Below, one piece after another: positions 10,103 through 21,050 of a stretch of DNA of 64,000 bases. Source of the DNA: Microdochium bolleyi (lineage: Eukaryota > Ascomycota > Sordariomycetes > Xylariales > Microdochiaceae); NCBI GenBank assembly GCA_001566295.1, contig KQ964251.1, forward strand, positions 625,838-689,837. The letters are read 5' to 3'. Below the pieces are notes generated by a model. That model saw only the letters and a list, made by a program, of their open reading frames with translations, had not been told where the DNA came from and made no database searches. Numbering within the stretch: the first letter of the stretch is position 1; the number at the start of each line of letters is the position of its first letter. Position numbers and translations under genes: made by a program.

Positions 10103-13100
10103 CAAGACGAAGTCCGCCGGTCGCTCACAGGCGCTTGACAGTGCCAAATCGCTAGGATCGCTAAGTCAATAAGAGAGTCTAATTGGAGCAAGACTGGTCA
10201 AGAACCGCTCATAGCGACGGCTCACGCGACGCAGAGAAGTGGGTTACACAAGAACATCTCCAGCGACAATGAGAACCAGTCAACTACGTCAAAGCTCCCG
10301 TCAAGACTGCTGAAGACCACTAGGAGGTCGAGAAGCGGACTTCGAGAGCCCTATCGCAAATAGTTTACGACGCCACTTGTCATGAGCGCGGCACCCGATA
10401 CACGATTAAGCTTGCCGGTTGGCTCGCGGCAACGCGGTGCCTGCCCGAAGAGGACACGCAATCTCGCCGTGGTCAGCATTCTGATACTGGCCAATATCTG
10501 ATTCTGATGAATCGGTGCGTTGTACAGACCGCCCAGGCAGCAGGTTGACTCGGATTTCCATGCAATTGGTCCCCTGTTCGAGGGCCAAGTGGCTGGACCA
10601 GACTGTCGGTAACCCCGGACAAGGGTGGCCCAACGATGAACAAGGGCTATCGGTCTGCACAACCTCACCGCAGCGACGTTGAGACACGCTGACCGCCACT
10701 CAGCCGCACACTTGTCAGCCGCGGCTCGATGCAGGGGCTTCTCTTTTGGACGATTCGTGCTGTCCCACGTGAAAAGCCCACTACTGGTAGGCCCATCGGC
10801 CTGCGCGTTGATCGACATGTGGCTCCTGCCGTCCAGTCGAAAACGGTCTGCACATTCGACTGTGGAGAGGTTTATAGGATGTCTACTGAAGTATGACAAT
10901 AGCCATGTTGTTTGCTATTTCAAACAGACAAGTTACACGGTTGTGTTGTGACTGTAGGCATTCAATGCGACATGACGATGATCATCTTCTCCCTGAAGCC
11001 CCTGCCTCCGCCTCTTCCTCATGCTCATAGCGATATTCGTCGTCTGCAATCTCGACCCGTCTGCTCGGGTCCGTAGCCGATTACTCTCCGGACTGTCGGT
11101 GGCAGAACATGTGACCTCGACATCATGCACGTAAGGCGCTTAACCAGGTCCACTTCATCGACCGTTGAAGTCTATTTTCCAGCAACTCACAGCCAATCAC
11201 GACTCAAGACCGAACAATGCCCCGTGCAACCCCTGATTTAGTGGGACCAGCCAGTGACCAACGACCTCGAACCGCGCGCGTCCAACATGCTAATGCAGTT
11301 CTCACCGGATGTCGGAAGCCGCCCTGGGTGGCCTAGACACATGTCAGCGTCCACTAGGGTCGATCTGAATCTGCCCCGATCGGATGATGCTTCCGTGACC
11401 TGGCCCCCTGGCCGGCTGACCCGAAGATGCATTTGCCATTCGCCGGCCCGGTCGGGACATTTGCTTTGTTGTGTTTTAAGCGCGCCTCAACAACCCCTGA
11501 CCATGAGGCTGACCGAGCGACGCAGGGGCTCAGGAGTTGCCATGTCATCAGGAGGTGCCCCTGTGCTACGATTTGAAGCATCGCGAACACCAGTCGATAG
11601 ACGCCCTGGGTCTAGAGGCTGCGCGACGATCAGGAAACATGTACACCGCCTCTGCATCACGCTCGGGTCCGAACCGAAAAGTTCAGCTCGACTGTCTGCT
11701 CCACTGTACATCGGAACGTCCAGCCTGATGCCCAGCTGGGTTCAGCGCTTTGGCATGAAAGCCACGACCGTCTCGCGCGCGAATCTCTGCTTCCCCACTG
11801 GTCGGCCCGCAGCCTGCAGCATCGAGCCAGCTAACACGTCTGACGAGACCGTTCCAAAACTGCTTTGACTCCTGTGTAGAGAGCGGCTAGTTAGCTGATA
11901 TATCTTGGCGGTCGAGTGGCGTGCGTGGGGCAGGCACCTCGGGTACTTCTCAGCTATGATCAGGAGCCTGTTTATTTCAACGTGACAATCGTACTCCGGA
12001 TGTTTGCAGCTGCGGTGTATTGACGACAACAGGGTTTACCCTGGCGATGCCAAGCTTAGAGTTCAATGAGCAACGAAGGACGTGACTTCGGACTAACAGC
12101 TTGCATAACAGCGGCCACGCCTTCTTCTACTGGCAATCAAAACCCTTGAAGCTCCTTACCACGAATGAGACGGAGGTAACACATCGAAGGGAAAGTTCGA
12201 GATATCGGGTGAGCCTTCACGACACCCTGCGAAAAGGTCATGTGACATGAGTGACCTCTTGCGTTCACCCGCAACCATGCCATGGCAAGTAGGACATCTA
12301 GGAGCACTGTGTTATATCCATAGCTGCGACTTTTGGACATTAATATATGGCTCTGCTTTCATTCAGTTCGTCCAGCTGGCTTTCGCAGCTTCTTGTCAAG
12401 ATCTTTCATTTTCCTCCATCACAAGAGTCCATGGAGTTTCGGTCGAATCCACGCAACAGACTTGATCGTCCCGAGCGTCTCGAGTCAATACATGGCAGAG
12501 GGCAGCGCGGTTTAATATAACCTGGTTGTATAGCAGAGATTCGCTTCTATTAGCACGTTCTGACGTTTTCAAGTAGCTGCGAGACGGAACCTGACCGGGT
12601 TTTCCCACGACTTTGTCGATCGAGCTCTCTTCCTGCCGCCCAAAGAAACTTCAGCCAGATTCCAGAACGATAATAGGAAAAAAGGGTATTTATCATAGAA
12701 GCACACATATTTCTGCCGTAAAGAGTAAATCGACTACGTTGATCAGAGCGGACAACGGCCAGTGGACACCCAGAACACAAATGCGCATTACCAGCAGGAA
12801 CACATGTTAGGTCACATCTGACATGGAAGAGACTTGTTGCTCACAGTGCTGTGACTCTTTCTCGATCCTTCTTTCTTCCGTGCCAGACTGTTTGAAGCAC
12901 AAACGCGATTCCTATCCTGGACTGTTCACTGCTCCCGTACGATTGCTATCTGGCTCGCACCATCAATCCTCCGAACCGCAGCCCAGCCCAACCACACCCA
13001 GCAACCAGCCAGCCAGGCACTCACGCACTTACTCCCACCACTCGCTCCGGAAACCACAGCAACCACCAGGCCCAGGCCATATCAATCCCAAGAACGATCC

Positions 13101-13892
13101 GCCTCAGCAACGGCCCATTCCAAAAAGACCCTCGGCTGGCCTAGTTGGATATTAAGTCACATACATTCCATCCTACCTGCGAAGGGGGTCTCATGGTCTC
13201 TGGAACAGCCGGGGACGCCCGGAACAGCGCACCCGCTGACTGCCCCGGAGGTAGGGAGTCGACATTGGGTGTAAGGCAATACCTCCAACTAGCTTGGGCA
13301 AAACTTTTTTGTCCTGTTTGGCAGCACGATGAAATACACACTTTTCTTTTGCTGATGAGTCTCAATCTGCAATGATCCCTCGAGATAGGAGGTGCTGGCT
13401 GCTCCTAAGGTATTGGTATCATGATAATCTCCCGGAAGGGGGGACGGGAACGGCGTTCGCGACGCCCTCGCACCGCGTGGGGACTGCTGCCAGCGTGCGG
13501 ATACTCTATGGACTTCAGAATGCAAAGGGCTCTCGTTCGATTCTTCTCGCAGGACCACAGACGACCTGCGACTTTTTGGAACGTTTTTGGTTGCCCCTGA
13601 GACGGGACCTCGCTCACCACGCCCTCACCCGCGCCTTACCAGGCACATACATTTCTCCTATCCATACATCATACCCACCAGGAAGCAGGCGAGGTCTTTG
13701 CATGTTCGGCATAGGGCGGCTGGCGAAATCAAGCCTCGAGACATGCTAGGAGCATGTCTCTCGTAATCTCCTTGCGAGCTACACCCACCAGACCAGCGAC
13801 GTAGTCCTGGCGGCAGACTGATTTGCACCTCCAAGTACTCCCGGGTGTGTAGACCATTGGAAGATATTGGCTTTGGATTGTCTGATTCAGGA

Positions 13893-13930
13893 CCTCTCTC
13901 TCTCTCCCTCTCTCTCTCCCTCTTTCCCTC
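13893..13930 (+). repeat. CT-rich microsatellite
   Basis: A low-complexity CTCTCTCTCTCCC tract about 180 bp upstream of the ATG at 14105. Pyrimidine tracts in this position are common in fungal promoters and leader introns. Confidence 0.6.
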
Positions 13931-14104
13931 TTACACACGCGCAGAAAACTGTTCGCCCCTACGACCTGCAGCAGTCCGTTCCTACAGGTAACACTAACAC
14001 TCCGTCGCCCTCGCCAAGGGAAAAACAAAGACATCCCGTTACGTTGAACTAGCGGACGCCGCTCTCACAGCAACACATAAAGTCCAGCCGGAGATAAGCC
14101 AACA

Positions 14105-15319
14105 ATGCCTTCAACACACCACCAGCCCCCAATGGGGTTGTCGCCAGGAAGCACAGAGACGAGCCCGCCCAGCGGCGGAAGTGGCCGTGGTGGAGTGCGG
14201 TCCCGAGTGCGCGCGATGGTGGACTGGCTCGAGAAGCCAAATCCGACGTCGTCGCCGTCGTCGCCGCCACCAACTAACAAACCGACGTCAGCAGCGCTGA
14301 AGGGACGGAAGGCGACTCCGTTCGCGGCCGCTGTCAGTGGTGCCGCGAGAAATCGCCACATCAGTGCCGGTGACACTGTTGACACAAATACAGCAGCAGC
14401 AGCCATGACTACTTCAGGCAAGACAGACGACCAGGTCCGCAAGCTCAGAGCGGCTCCCGAGGAGCTGGTAGCCCGCAGACAAAGAAGCGTGGACGAGGAC
14501 ACAGCAGAAAGAGAAGACAGCGGGCTGGCGCTGCGACTATATTCTTGCTCGTCCACGTCACCGACGCTCCGGACGGTGTCGAGCGTGTATTCGCAGGACG
14601 GCGCCCAGCAAGCGGAGCTCGGTAGCCTGCGATGTATTGAGCCGCCGTTGACGTCGCCGATGAATGAGACGTCGGAGGACATGAAAACACCGAGACCGAC
14701 GAATGGTGGAGCAAGTCCAGCCATAACAAAAGAGGCATCGAGGTGTTCGTCGGCAGGCGAACGTAGAGGGTCGCTGAGCATGACAACCTCACAGCCTGAG
14801 ACCTCGACGGCGCATGCTGACTACGGTCTGTCACGGTGGGTTATGGAGGCAGAGCAGTGCGCTGTCCACGGACATGCCACGGTGCCGATAGACACGTACG
14901 ATGCGACATTCGAGAAGGATGCGCTCGAGGTGCTCAGGTATCGGCAGTTCTTCCAGCAGCGTCTCGATCGCTGTCTCGACATGGACGACGAAATTGCCCA
15001 GGCTTCCCTCGAAGGTGATGGCGATATGACATCCCGTGGCCCCGAGGCCCTGTGTGGAAGCAGTTTGCTTGAGCACTCTGTCAGCAAAGCCTCACCCACC
15101 GCGCCCGTGCCAGCAGCACAGCTGGTCGCAAAACCAGCGGGACAGAGATATATCAAGCACTTGAGCACAACCAAGGCACGGGGAACAGCCCAAAAAGCGA
15201 CGCAGCACTTGCCCAACAGCAGCCAAGGAGGTTCTGGGTCCCAAGCACCCTTAAATATACCTGGTCGACAAGCTCCCGTTGTCGCGAAGCGACCACTGAA
15301 CAACGTCGCGACGTTCTAG
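14105..15319 (+). CDS. Hypothetical low-complexity protein, apparently truncated by in-frame TAG
   Basis: An open frame of 404 codons starts at ATG in the context AACAATGCC. Residues of about 1-230 are Ser/Thr/Pro/Ala-rich and disordered. Residues of about 235-310 look folded (around WVMEAEQCAVHGH and the charged helix FEKDALEVLRYRQFFQQRL). The rest is again low complexity. I recognise no domain. Third-position C/G bias supports real coding. The frame ends at TAG 15317-15319, but the same frame continues with equally strong coding bias to 15784, broken only by a second TAG. The listed product may therefore be only the N-terminal part of a protein of about 560 residues. No good donor/acceptor pair that removes the TAG was found, so either a pseudogene or an unusual intron is possible. 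Confidence 0.6.
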   Translation: MPSTHHQPPMGLSPGSTETSPPSGGSGRGGVRSRVRAMVDWLEKPNPTSSPSSPPPTNKPTSAALKGRKATPFAAAVSGAARNRHISAGDTVDTNTAAAAMTTSGKTDDQVRKLRAAPEELVARRQRSVDEDTAEREDSGLALRLYSCSSTSPTLRTVSSVYSQDGAQQAELGSLRCIEPPLTSPMNETSEDMKTPRPTNGGASPAITKEASRCSSAGERRGSLSMTTSQPETSTAHADYGLSRWVMEAEQCAVHGHATVPIDTYDATFEKDALEVLRYRQFFQQRLDRCLDMDDEIAQASLEGDGDMTSRGPEALCGSSLLEHSVSKASPTAPVPAAQLVAKPAGQRYIKHLSTTKARGTAQKATQHLPNSSQGGSGSQAPLNIPGRQAPVVAKRPLNNVATF

Positions 15320-15784
15320 AGAAACGTCCGCGCCCATCTCTGGATCGGCGACGACGAGCTCGACCAGTACTGCACCTACGGCCACGAGCCCGGCCACCAC
15401 TTCTACTACTGCCATGGTGGCGATCGCAAGCATAGCCTGGACATGGCTACTTGGAAAACGACAATGACGGCAGCGGACAGCGGCAGCAGAGGAGACTAGG
15501 AGGTACTCGCTTCGACGTGGCCGAGCAGGTCTTGCTCTTCGCGTGGCTGCCGGCGAGGAGAGGCGCGTTTCCATCGCGACGCCAAGAGGCGCAATGGCTT
15601 AGAGTATCGGGATCAGGTCATCGTGCAGAGACGCCTGACGCCGCTGCGTGGAGTGGTTCGCGCTGGTGAACAGAATCTGGCAGAGGTGCTGCAGGACCCT
15701 CGTAGACACGACAGGTCGCTTACAGAGAAACTTCGAGACATGGATATCTTCCTGAATGCGGAGAGGAACTGGACCTGGCCTTGA
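15320..15784 (+). pseudogene. In-frame coding-like extension beyond two TAG codons
   Basis: Directly after TAG 15317-15319 the same frame continues for 59 codons with almost only C or G in third positions (region around GDDELDQYCTYGHEPGHHF). It meets TAG 15497-15499 and then runs to TGA 15782-15784, ending in a charged helical stretch (TEKLRDMDIFLNAERNW). Between about 15500 and 15580 the +1 frame (GTRFDVAEQVLLFAW) has the better codon bias, which hints at compensating indels. The simplest reading is the decayed 3' half of the gene starting at 14105. Unrecognised introns are the alternative. Confidence 0.45.
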
Positions 15785-16915
15785 CAAGAATGCGACACGT
15801 GCCGTGGGATTATGGGTTCGGCATCGGGGGTTGTCACTGCGGCCGTTGTGGCAAAGTGCTCTTGGGTAACTCAACCTGGTGCCTTGGTGTTGCAATGATG
15901 GCTTTGTGCTTACGCGGATGTTCTTCTCACGTGCGGAGTAATCATGTACTGAAGTTGTGAAACAGAGTGCCGTTTCGTGGGACTAAGAGATCCACCATCT
16001 GAGGTGAATGTCGTGCATGGAGGATGCAGTTGCACGATGCTGATGCTAGGACTGGGAAACACAGCTGCAGAGAAACAAGCATTGGGTTGCGGGGCCAATC
16101 GGGCCACGGTCCACTGCAGGTGCGACGCTGAGGGCGTGGGTTGCCCGGCCAGTTTGGAGGCAGGAGCGCCCCATTGGGTGGTGGAGGACGGCCTCATGCG
16201 CCGGGAGCGCCTCCCCCAGCTGCACGGCAGGCACAGGTCAGGCCACGGCTGCAGGGGGCACCAGCTGGCCTGTCGCTGGCCCGCCAACGAGACACCTCTT
16301 GCACATGCTCACCTTGCATGTATGCTCCTGCACTGACTCCGTTGCAGGCATCAAGGTCATCGAAACGGACCACTCGAGGTGTGAAAGCAGCCCAGGCGCC
16401 ATGTCACCGTCGTAAGGTCTTCCGAACCAGCCGTTCTTTGCCGCACATTACGTCGCGCAGGTAGGTCGAGCTCGAATGAAGTCAGCATGATGGCTGCAGT
16501 GCGGGAGTTGCGGAGGCGCTTGCAGTGGCCGACTCCGCAACAGGGTCATGGATGACCTCATGGTGCGGAGCAACCGGCCGACTGGTCGTGCCTTCCGCTG
16601 GTGATTTTTAAGATTCACGCTGCGACGTCGTAGCCAGAGCAATCTCGGTGATCTGCATTTCCCAGACACCCTGGCACGCTCTTCATTCCTCCGCGCCTGC
16701 ACTGCCAGATCTTTAACTCCACCGACCCCGATCCTCCCAACCCATCCCCCATCTCCTGCACTCCATCTCCGACATCCACAAACTCAGACGTCGACGTCCT
16801 GCACGACCAGGCCACAGCTATCATCAGTCCACCTGGCCACGATATCCGTACGAATACCATACCCAACCACACACCAGATCTCGCCGAGCTACACAGCTCA
16901 AGACACACCACCAAA
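15785..16915. other. Intergenic region upstream of the MARVEL protein gene
   Basis: No coding signal was seen. The 200 bp before the MARVEL ATG are C/A-rich (many CACC and CCAC motifs), typical of the leader of a well-expressed fungal gene. Confidence 0.5.
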
Positions 16916-17495
16916 ATGCGCGGCATGCTGCACTCCATCATGCGCCTGGCCCAGCTCCTCCTGGTGCTGCTCGCCACGGCTGTCCTCGGCAACGCCGTCG
17001 CCATCAGCGCTCCGAACTCCGTCGTCAACTTCCTCATGTTCGTCTGCGCCCTCAACTGGATCGCCATCCTCTGGGGGCTCGTCACCCACTTCATCTCCAG
17101 CCTCGACATGCCCATCGTCTCCATGGCGCTCGATGGTGTTGCCGCCCTCTTCACCTTTATCGGCGCAGTCGTCATTTCGGCCAAGCTGACTGCCGTCAAC
17201 TGCAGCAACCTCGTGAGTCCCTCCTCTCCTCGCCCCTAGCTCGATTGCTGCTCTACGTAAGCCTTGCAAGACAATTACTAACGCGCTTGCGTGTTCACAG
17301 GGCGGCTTCGCTCCCGATTACGTTGCCTTTGGCTCTGCTGACAACGAGAAGAAGTGCCGCGAGCTTCAGGCCGGCACCGTCTTCTTGTGGTTCCTCCTGC
17401 CTCTCCTGTGCGCGACCCTCTTCCTCGCCTTCCGCGAATTCCGCCGTGGCGGGTCTATCATCAGCCGTCCTAGCATGTCGCAGGTCGGCGTGTAG
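16916..17495 (+). CDS. MARVEL-domain (Nce102-like) four-helix membrane protein
   Basis: Two exons: 16916-17212 and 17301-17495. The 88-nt intron has donor GTGAGT, branch ACTAACG and acceptor TTCACAG and falls between codons. The product is 163 aa with four membrane helices at about 9-28, 36-59, 69-87 and 124-144. The loop between helices 3 and 4 carries Cys96 and Cys118, the usual MARVEL pattern. Yeast Nce102/Fhn1 proteins of this fold organise eisosome/MCC plasma-membrane domains and sense sphingolipids; other fungal members act in vesicle and membrane-junction roles. The short tail (FRRGG to SMSQVGV) is cytosolic. The start is set by CACCAAAATG. The family call is good; an exact orthologue is not claimed. 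Confidence 0.88.
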
Positions 17496-18415
17496 AGAAC
17501 AATCCGATCTGCCTTGTGTATCGAGACCGAGCCTCCTGCGTATGACGATGAGGACAGCGCTAGGCTGCAGGGCGGGCGAGGACCCGAGAAAACCCCAGTC
17601 CAAGTCTAAGTTTGAGCGATGGCCATTGATATTCTAACTGCTTTTGGTGCTGGCACTCTTTATGGTATATGATTTTATGAATAGGTTTCTCGAGCAAGGC
17701 GTCACAGGGGATGCTCGGGCTTGTACTTGTTGTGCAATGAGACTACAACAGTATGGATGTGGGACGGCAACGAATGACCTTATTGTCGTCGACGATGATT
17801 TATGTAGCTTAGACAGCGGCCTGTGAGCCTATAATATGAACTGCACTGACTTTGCACAGCTGTTCCACCATTTTTTCTGTTTTCAGTGTTCGAATCGAGG
17901 GGAAATTGGAAGCTGCCATCACGTCCATGTGCAGACCTTAGCTGGATAGCGCTTGTCAAGCCTACAGTCTGGCAAGAAACGGCACAAGTGGGAAGTGCAC
18001 GATTGGTAGCACAGCGACTTGCATGCCAAGGCAGCTGAGCGAAGCAAGGCTGTGTGATGCTGCGGCTGAGGAGCTCGGGCTCAAAGCCCACGATGCTGTA
18101 TCCACATCTGCAACTTCAGACGAGCTTCCCTGTCTAGATCACTTCTCCCCAGCCTCCAACTCCAATTTGACTTATAGCAAAGTACTACCCTGCAGATTTC
18201 CAGCACTTATCTTGTCGTTCTCTTGGCCTCTCGGGAATTCGGGAGCTTCTACTTGGTCCGGGAAATCCCCGGGCACCAGCGGTGACAGTTTCCTGTGGCG
18301 AAATGACGGGGCCACCATAGATATCCCGGTATGGACGTCATCTCGCGGATGAGTGAGCCAAACCTCCGCCCCTCCCTTTTCGTCCCCTCTTGAAATTCTA
18401 CATCAAAGGTGTCCG
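17496..18415. other. Intergenic region between MARVEL and Arf-like genes
   Basis: 3' UTR of the MARVEL gene (AT-rich TATATGATTTTATGAATAGG near 17665) and promoter of the GTPase gene. No gene was seen. An ATG at 18349 upstream of the chosen GTPase start is out of frame and is followed immediately by a stop codon (ATGAGTGAG reads on for only a few codons in its own frame). Confidence 0.45.
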
Positions 18416-21050
18416 ATGACTGACGAAATCCATGTAGACCTGCTGAGGTGGCTGCCCCAGAGGAGCAGGTCGCGGCGGCACGTCAAGGTCTGCCTGTTCG
18501 GGGCGGACACGTCCGGCAAGACGTCGTTGCTGTACCGGCTGAAGCTGGGGCACGCGGTGGCCACGATCCCGACGATCGGATTCAATATCGAGACGGTCGA
18601 GCATGTGTGTAAGGACAACGGGGAGGTCGGCCCAGAGGGAGGAGGAGCAGCAGCAGCAGCTGGGCAGTGGGAGTTTGAGATCTGGGACGTCGGCGGTGAG
18701 TTCCTCGCATCCACCCGCTCTTTCTTATGTGCTTTGCCCAAAGTGCTCCCTTCGTTCATAGTCGATGATGTCCACGACGAAAAAGCGCCTCTAGTCATCA
18801 GGAGGGTCAGTCAGCGTTCTCTACCAGGCTGACCCAGACATTGCCTCCCTCGCCCTTCCCAGGCTGCGACAGGATGATCGGCCTCATGCACCACTACATC
18901 CACCCAGACTCCGTCGTGCTCTTCTTGCACGACTGCGCCGAGCCGGAGCCGGACCGGCTCGAGAACTCGGTACGCCTGCTGCACGCGCACGTCGCGCAGA
19001 TGCTCGAGAAGGAGGCCCGATACCTGTGGGTGGTGCTGAGCAAGCAGGACCTGCTGCCGGAGGGCGAGGAGAGGATAAGCAAAGTGGAGGATCTGAGGCG
19101 GAGGTTTGAGAGCGAGCTTGGCGGCGGTGAAGGGGAGAGGGGAAGGTATGAGGACAAGTCGATATCATGGCGGGTCATTGGGGAGGAGGGACTAAGCGCG
19201 GTGACGGGTGCTGGGTTAGATGCCGTGTTGGATGACGTCTGTCGGACTCTGTCCGCGGAGGCGTCGAACCAAGATGGCCCGGAGAAGAAACACAAGGCCA
19301 CCGACAGCGCAAGCACATCAGCCGCTCATGGTCTACAGCAGCTTCAGCTCAGCGACGAGGATATGAAGACACAGGCGGAGAAGGAGATATCTGCCATGCA
19401 GCCCCCGGATGTATTCTGGGGCGAGTTCCTCGACGGGACGCTCACGGCCTGGGATCACGCGAGCCACCTGTACGCCGGGTACCTCGTGCTCCTCGACTGT
19501 CTTGCTGGCGGCGGCGGCGTCTTCGAGAGCGCTGATGTGTTTCTGCGCCATCTCGCGCGGTTGCGCAGTGCCCAGCCAGAGCGGTTCAGGAACACGGCGC
19601 ATGTGTGAGTCTCCTCATACTTATCTTCATCGCGTGCCGGACAGATCTCGTTCTAGTACTGATATTTTGTCGCCTTGACAGTACGATGACTATATTCTGG
19701 CTCCTTCAGCTGCACATCGCCGCAGTGCGATACCAGGCCGCGAGCTCGCAGGCAATGTTCCCATCGGGGAACCAGTTTCGGGACGTTGTTGTGCACTCCC
19801 CACTCCTCATGAACAGAAGTCTCTGGGGGACATACTATAGCAAAGACCTGCTCTTTAGCCCGGCTGCGCGCGAGGAGTGGCATCTCCCAGATCTTGCTCC
19901 GTTGCCGAGCATAAACATCCGGCAGAGCAGGACCAAGGGGGATTCCCTCGACTTCCTCGCAGGTCGCCAGCCTACTTCGGCTGCCGCTGTCAAGGTCGAC
20001 AGCAACACTTCGGATAGGCTGATCGAGTATGCCTTCGAAGTGATCAGGAAATGCATCATCAGGAACCTCCGCCGCGGCGCGTTGGTCGAGCAGGCACTCA
20101 ACTGCCTGCAGCGGACGACAATGGAGCTCCGTGCGACGGACTCCAGTGTGCCGGCGTACTCGGAGACGCAAGCGTATTTCTGGGTACAGATCGTCCACGC
20201 TGCGTTGAAGTCTCTCGAGCATAGACATGACGGCGACGGCAGCGACAACACCAACAGCAGTGTTTCTCCATCCGGCCAGGCGAGCTTCCACACTAACAGC
20301 GACGGCGCGGGCACTCTAAGCAACCTCGCCTTCGCCACGTTCAAGACCCTGTACGGCCTCGACGGCGACAAGACGTGGCGGCTGTACTACACGCCAAGGA
20401 CATGGGAGCAGGTATCAGCGAGGATGCAGTTCGTCCCGCCGGACATCAAGGCCCTGCCCAACATCATCAGCGCGGAAGACGAGGCGGTGGCCGAGGCACG
20501 GAGCCAGGCCATCCAGACTGCCACAGAGCAGGCTGTCATGGGCGAGGAGAGGCTGCCGGGACGGGAAGTCCTCGCATTCCTGGCGGACTGCGTTACACGG
20601 GAGGCAGCAGAGTACAGCCAGACAGCGGCGATGGCGATGGGAGCAGAACATGTCACGACTGGGCGAGTCCAGACGCACGCGGAGCTGCTGTGGCACTTGT
20701 ATAGCAAGCTATCTGCGGTGAACCCGAGCGCCAACAAGAACCACAACGACGCCGGGGAAACCCCCCTCCTCTTTACCAGCAGCAGCCAAGCAGCGACGAT
20801 CCTCGAGGGTTTTGTCCTGCGCAAGCACAACTCGCTCACGGAGAAGTCGTTCTGGCTACGCCAGCTCATGGCAGCAGCCACATCATCAACAACACCTCCG
20901 CCGTCGTTCGAGCGGCTCATCCGCGCCCAGCCGCAGCTCGCGTTCGAGAGGCTGCCGTTTGTGTATTACTCGCCCGAGCTGTGGCGGAGCGCCGAGGCGA
21001 GGAGCGGATTCGTGCCGCCGGACCGCCGGGCTCTACCACCGGGTCTCTGA
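18416..21050 (+). CDS. Atypical Arf-like GTPase with triplicated C-terminal module
   Basis: Three exons: 18416-18695, 18863-19604 and 19682-21050. Both introns begin GTGAGT; branches are GCTGAC and ACTGAT. The product is 796 aa. The GTP-binding core (about 20-215) shows G1 GADTSGKT (29-36), switch I TIPTIGFNIET (50-60), G3 WDVGG (90-94) and a G5-like SAVTGAGL. Arf proteins normally have Gln after WDVGG, where it positions the catalytic water; here the residue is Cys95. The base-recognition motif is SKQD (153-156) instead of NKQD. There is no Gly2, so no N-myristoylation as in Arf1. A Gly/Ala-rich insert of about 16 residues precedes G3. The remaining 580 residues hold three copies of a motif pair: an FW helix (346, 507, 731), then a YY/W/AR/LP element ending near 416, 600 and 793. 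Real Arf proteins are about 180 aa, so this is a large derived member, possibly a weak hydrolase with a scaffold tail. Confidence 0.82.

Larger units (their letters stand above)
9806..14104. other. Long intergenic region, 4.3 kb
   Basis: It starts with the leader and promoter of the small secreted protein gene, then the structured stretch of about 9990-10370 with its dense short inverted repeats. From 10.4 to 12.8 kb I see only scattered open frames without coding bias. A 110-codon Ser/Pro/Gln-rich frame at 12823-13155 is discussed among the rejected items. A CT-rich tract at 13893-13930, followed by ACACGCGCAG at 13935-13944, looks like a polypyrimidine tract with acceptor and may mark a 5'-leader intron of the next gene. 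Confidence 0.5.

Noticed and set aside
11254..11868. 204-codon plus-strand frame
   Set aside because: Arg/Ser/Pro-rich translation, many rare codons and open antisense frames; looks like chance.
12823..13155. 110-codon Ser/Pro/Gln-rich plus-strand frame
   Set aside because: Composition is what a CA-rich fungal leader gives when translated. It may be promoter or leader of the gene at 14105. No homology was recognised.
17880..17900. T-loop-like GTTCGAATC, considered as part of a tRNA
   Set aside because: The flanking bases do not form the five-pair T stem, and no acceptor or anticodon stems are present.
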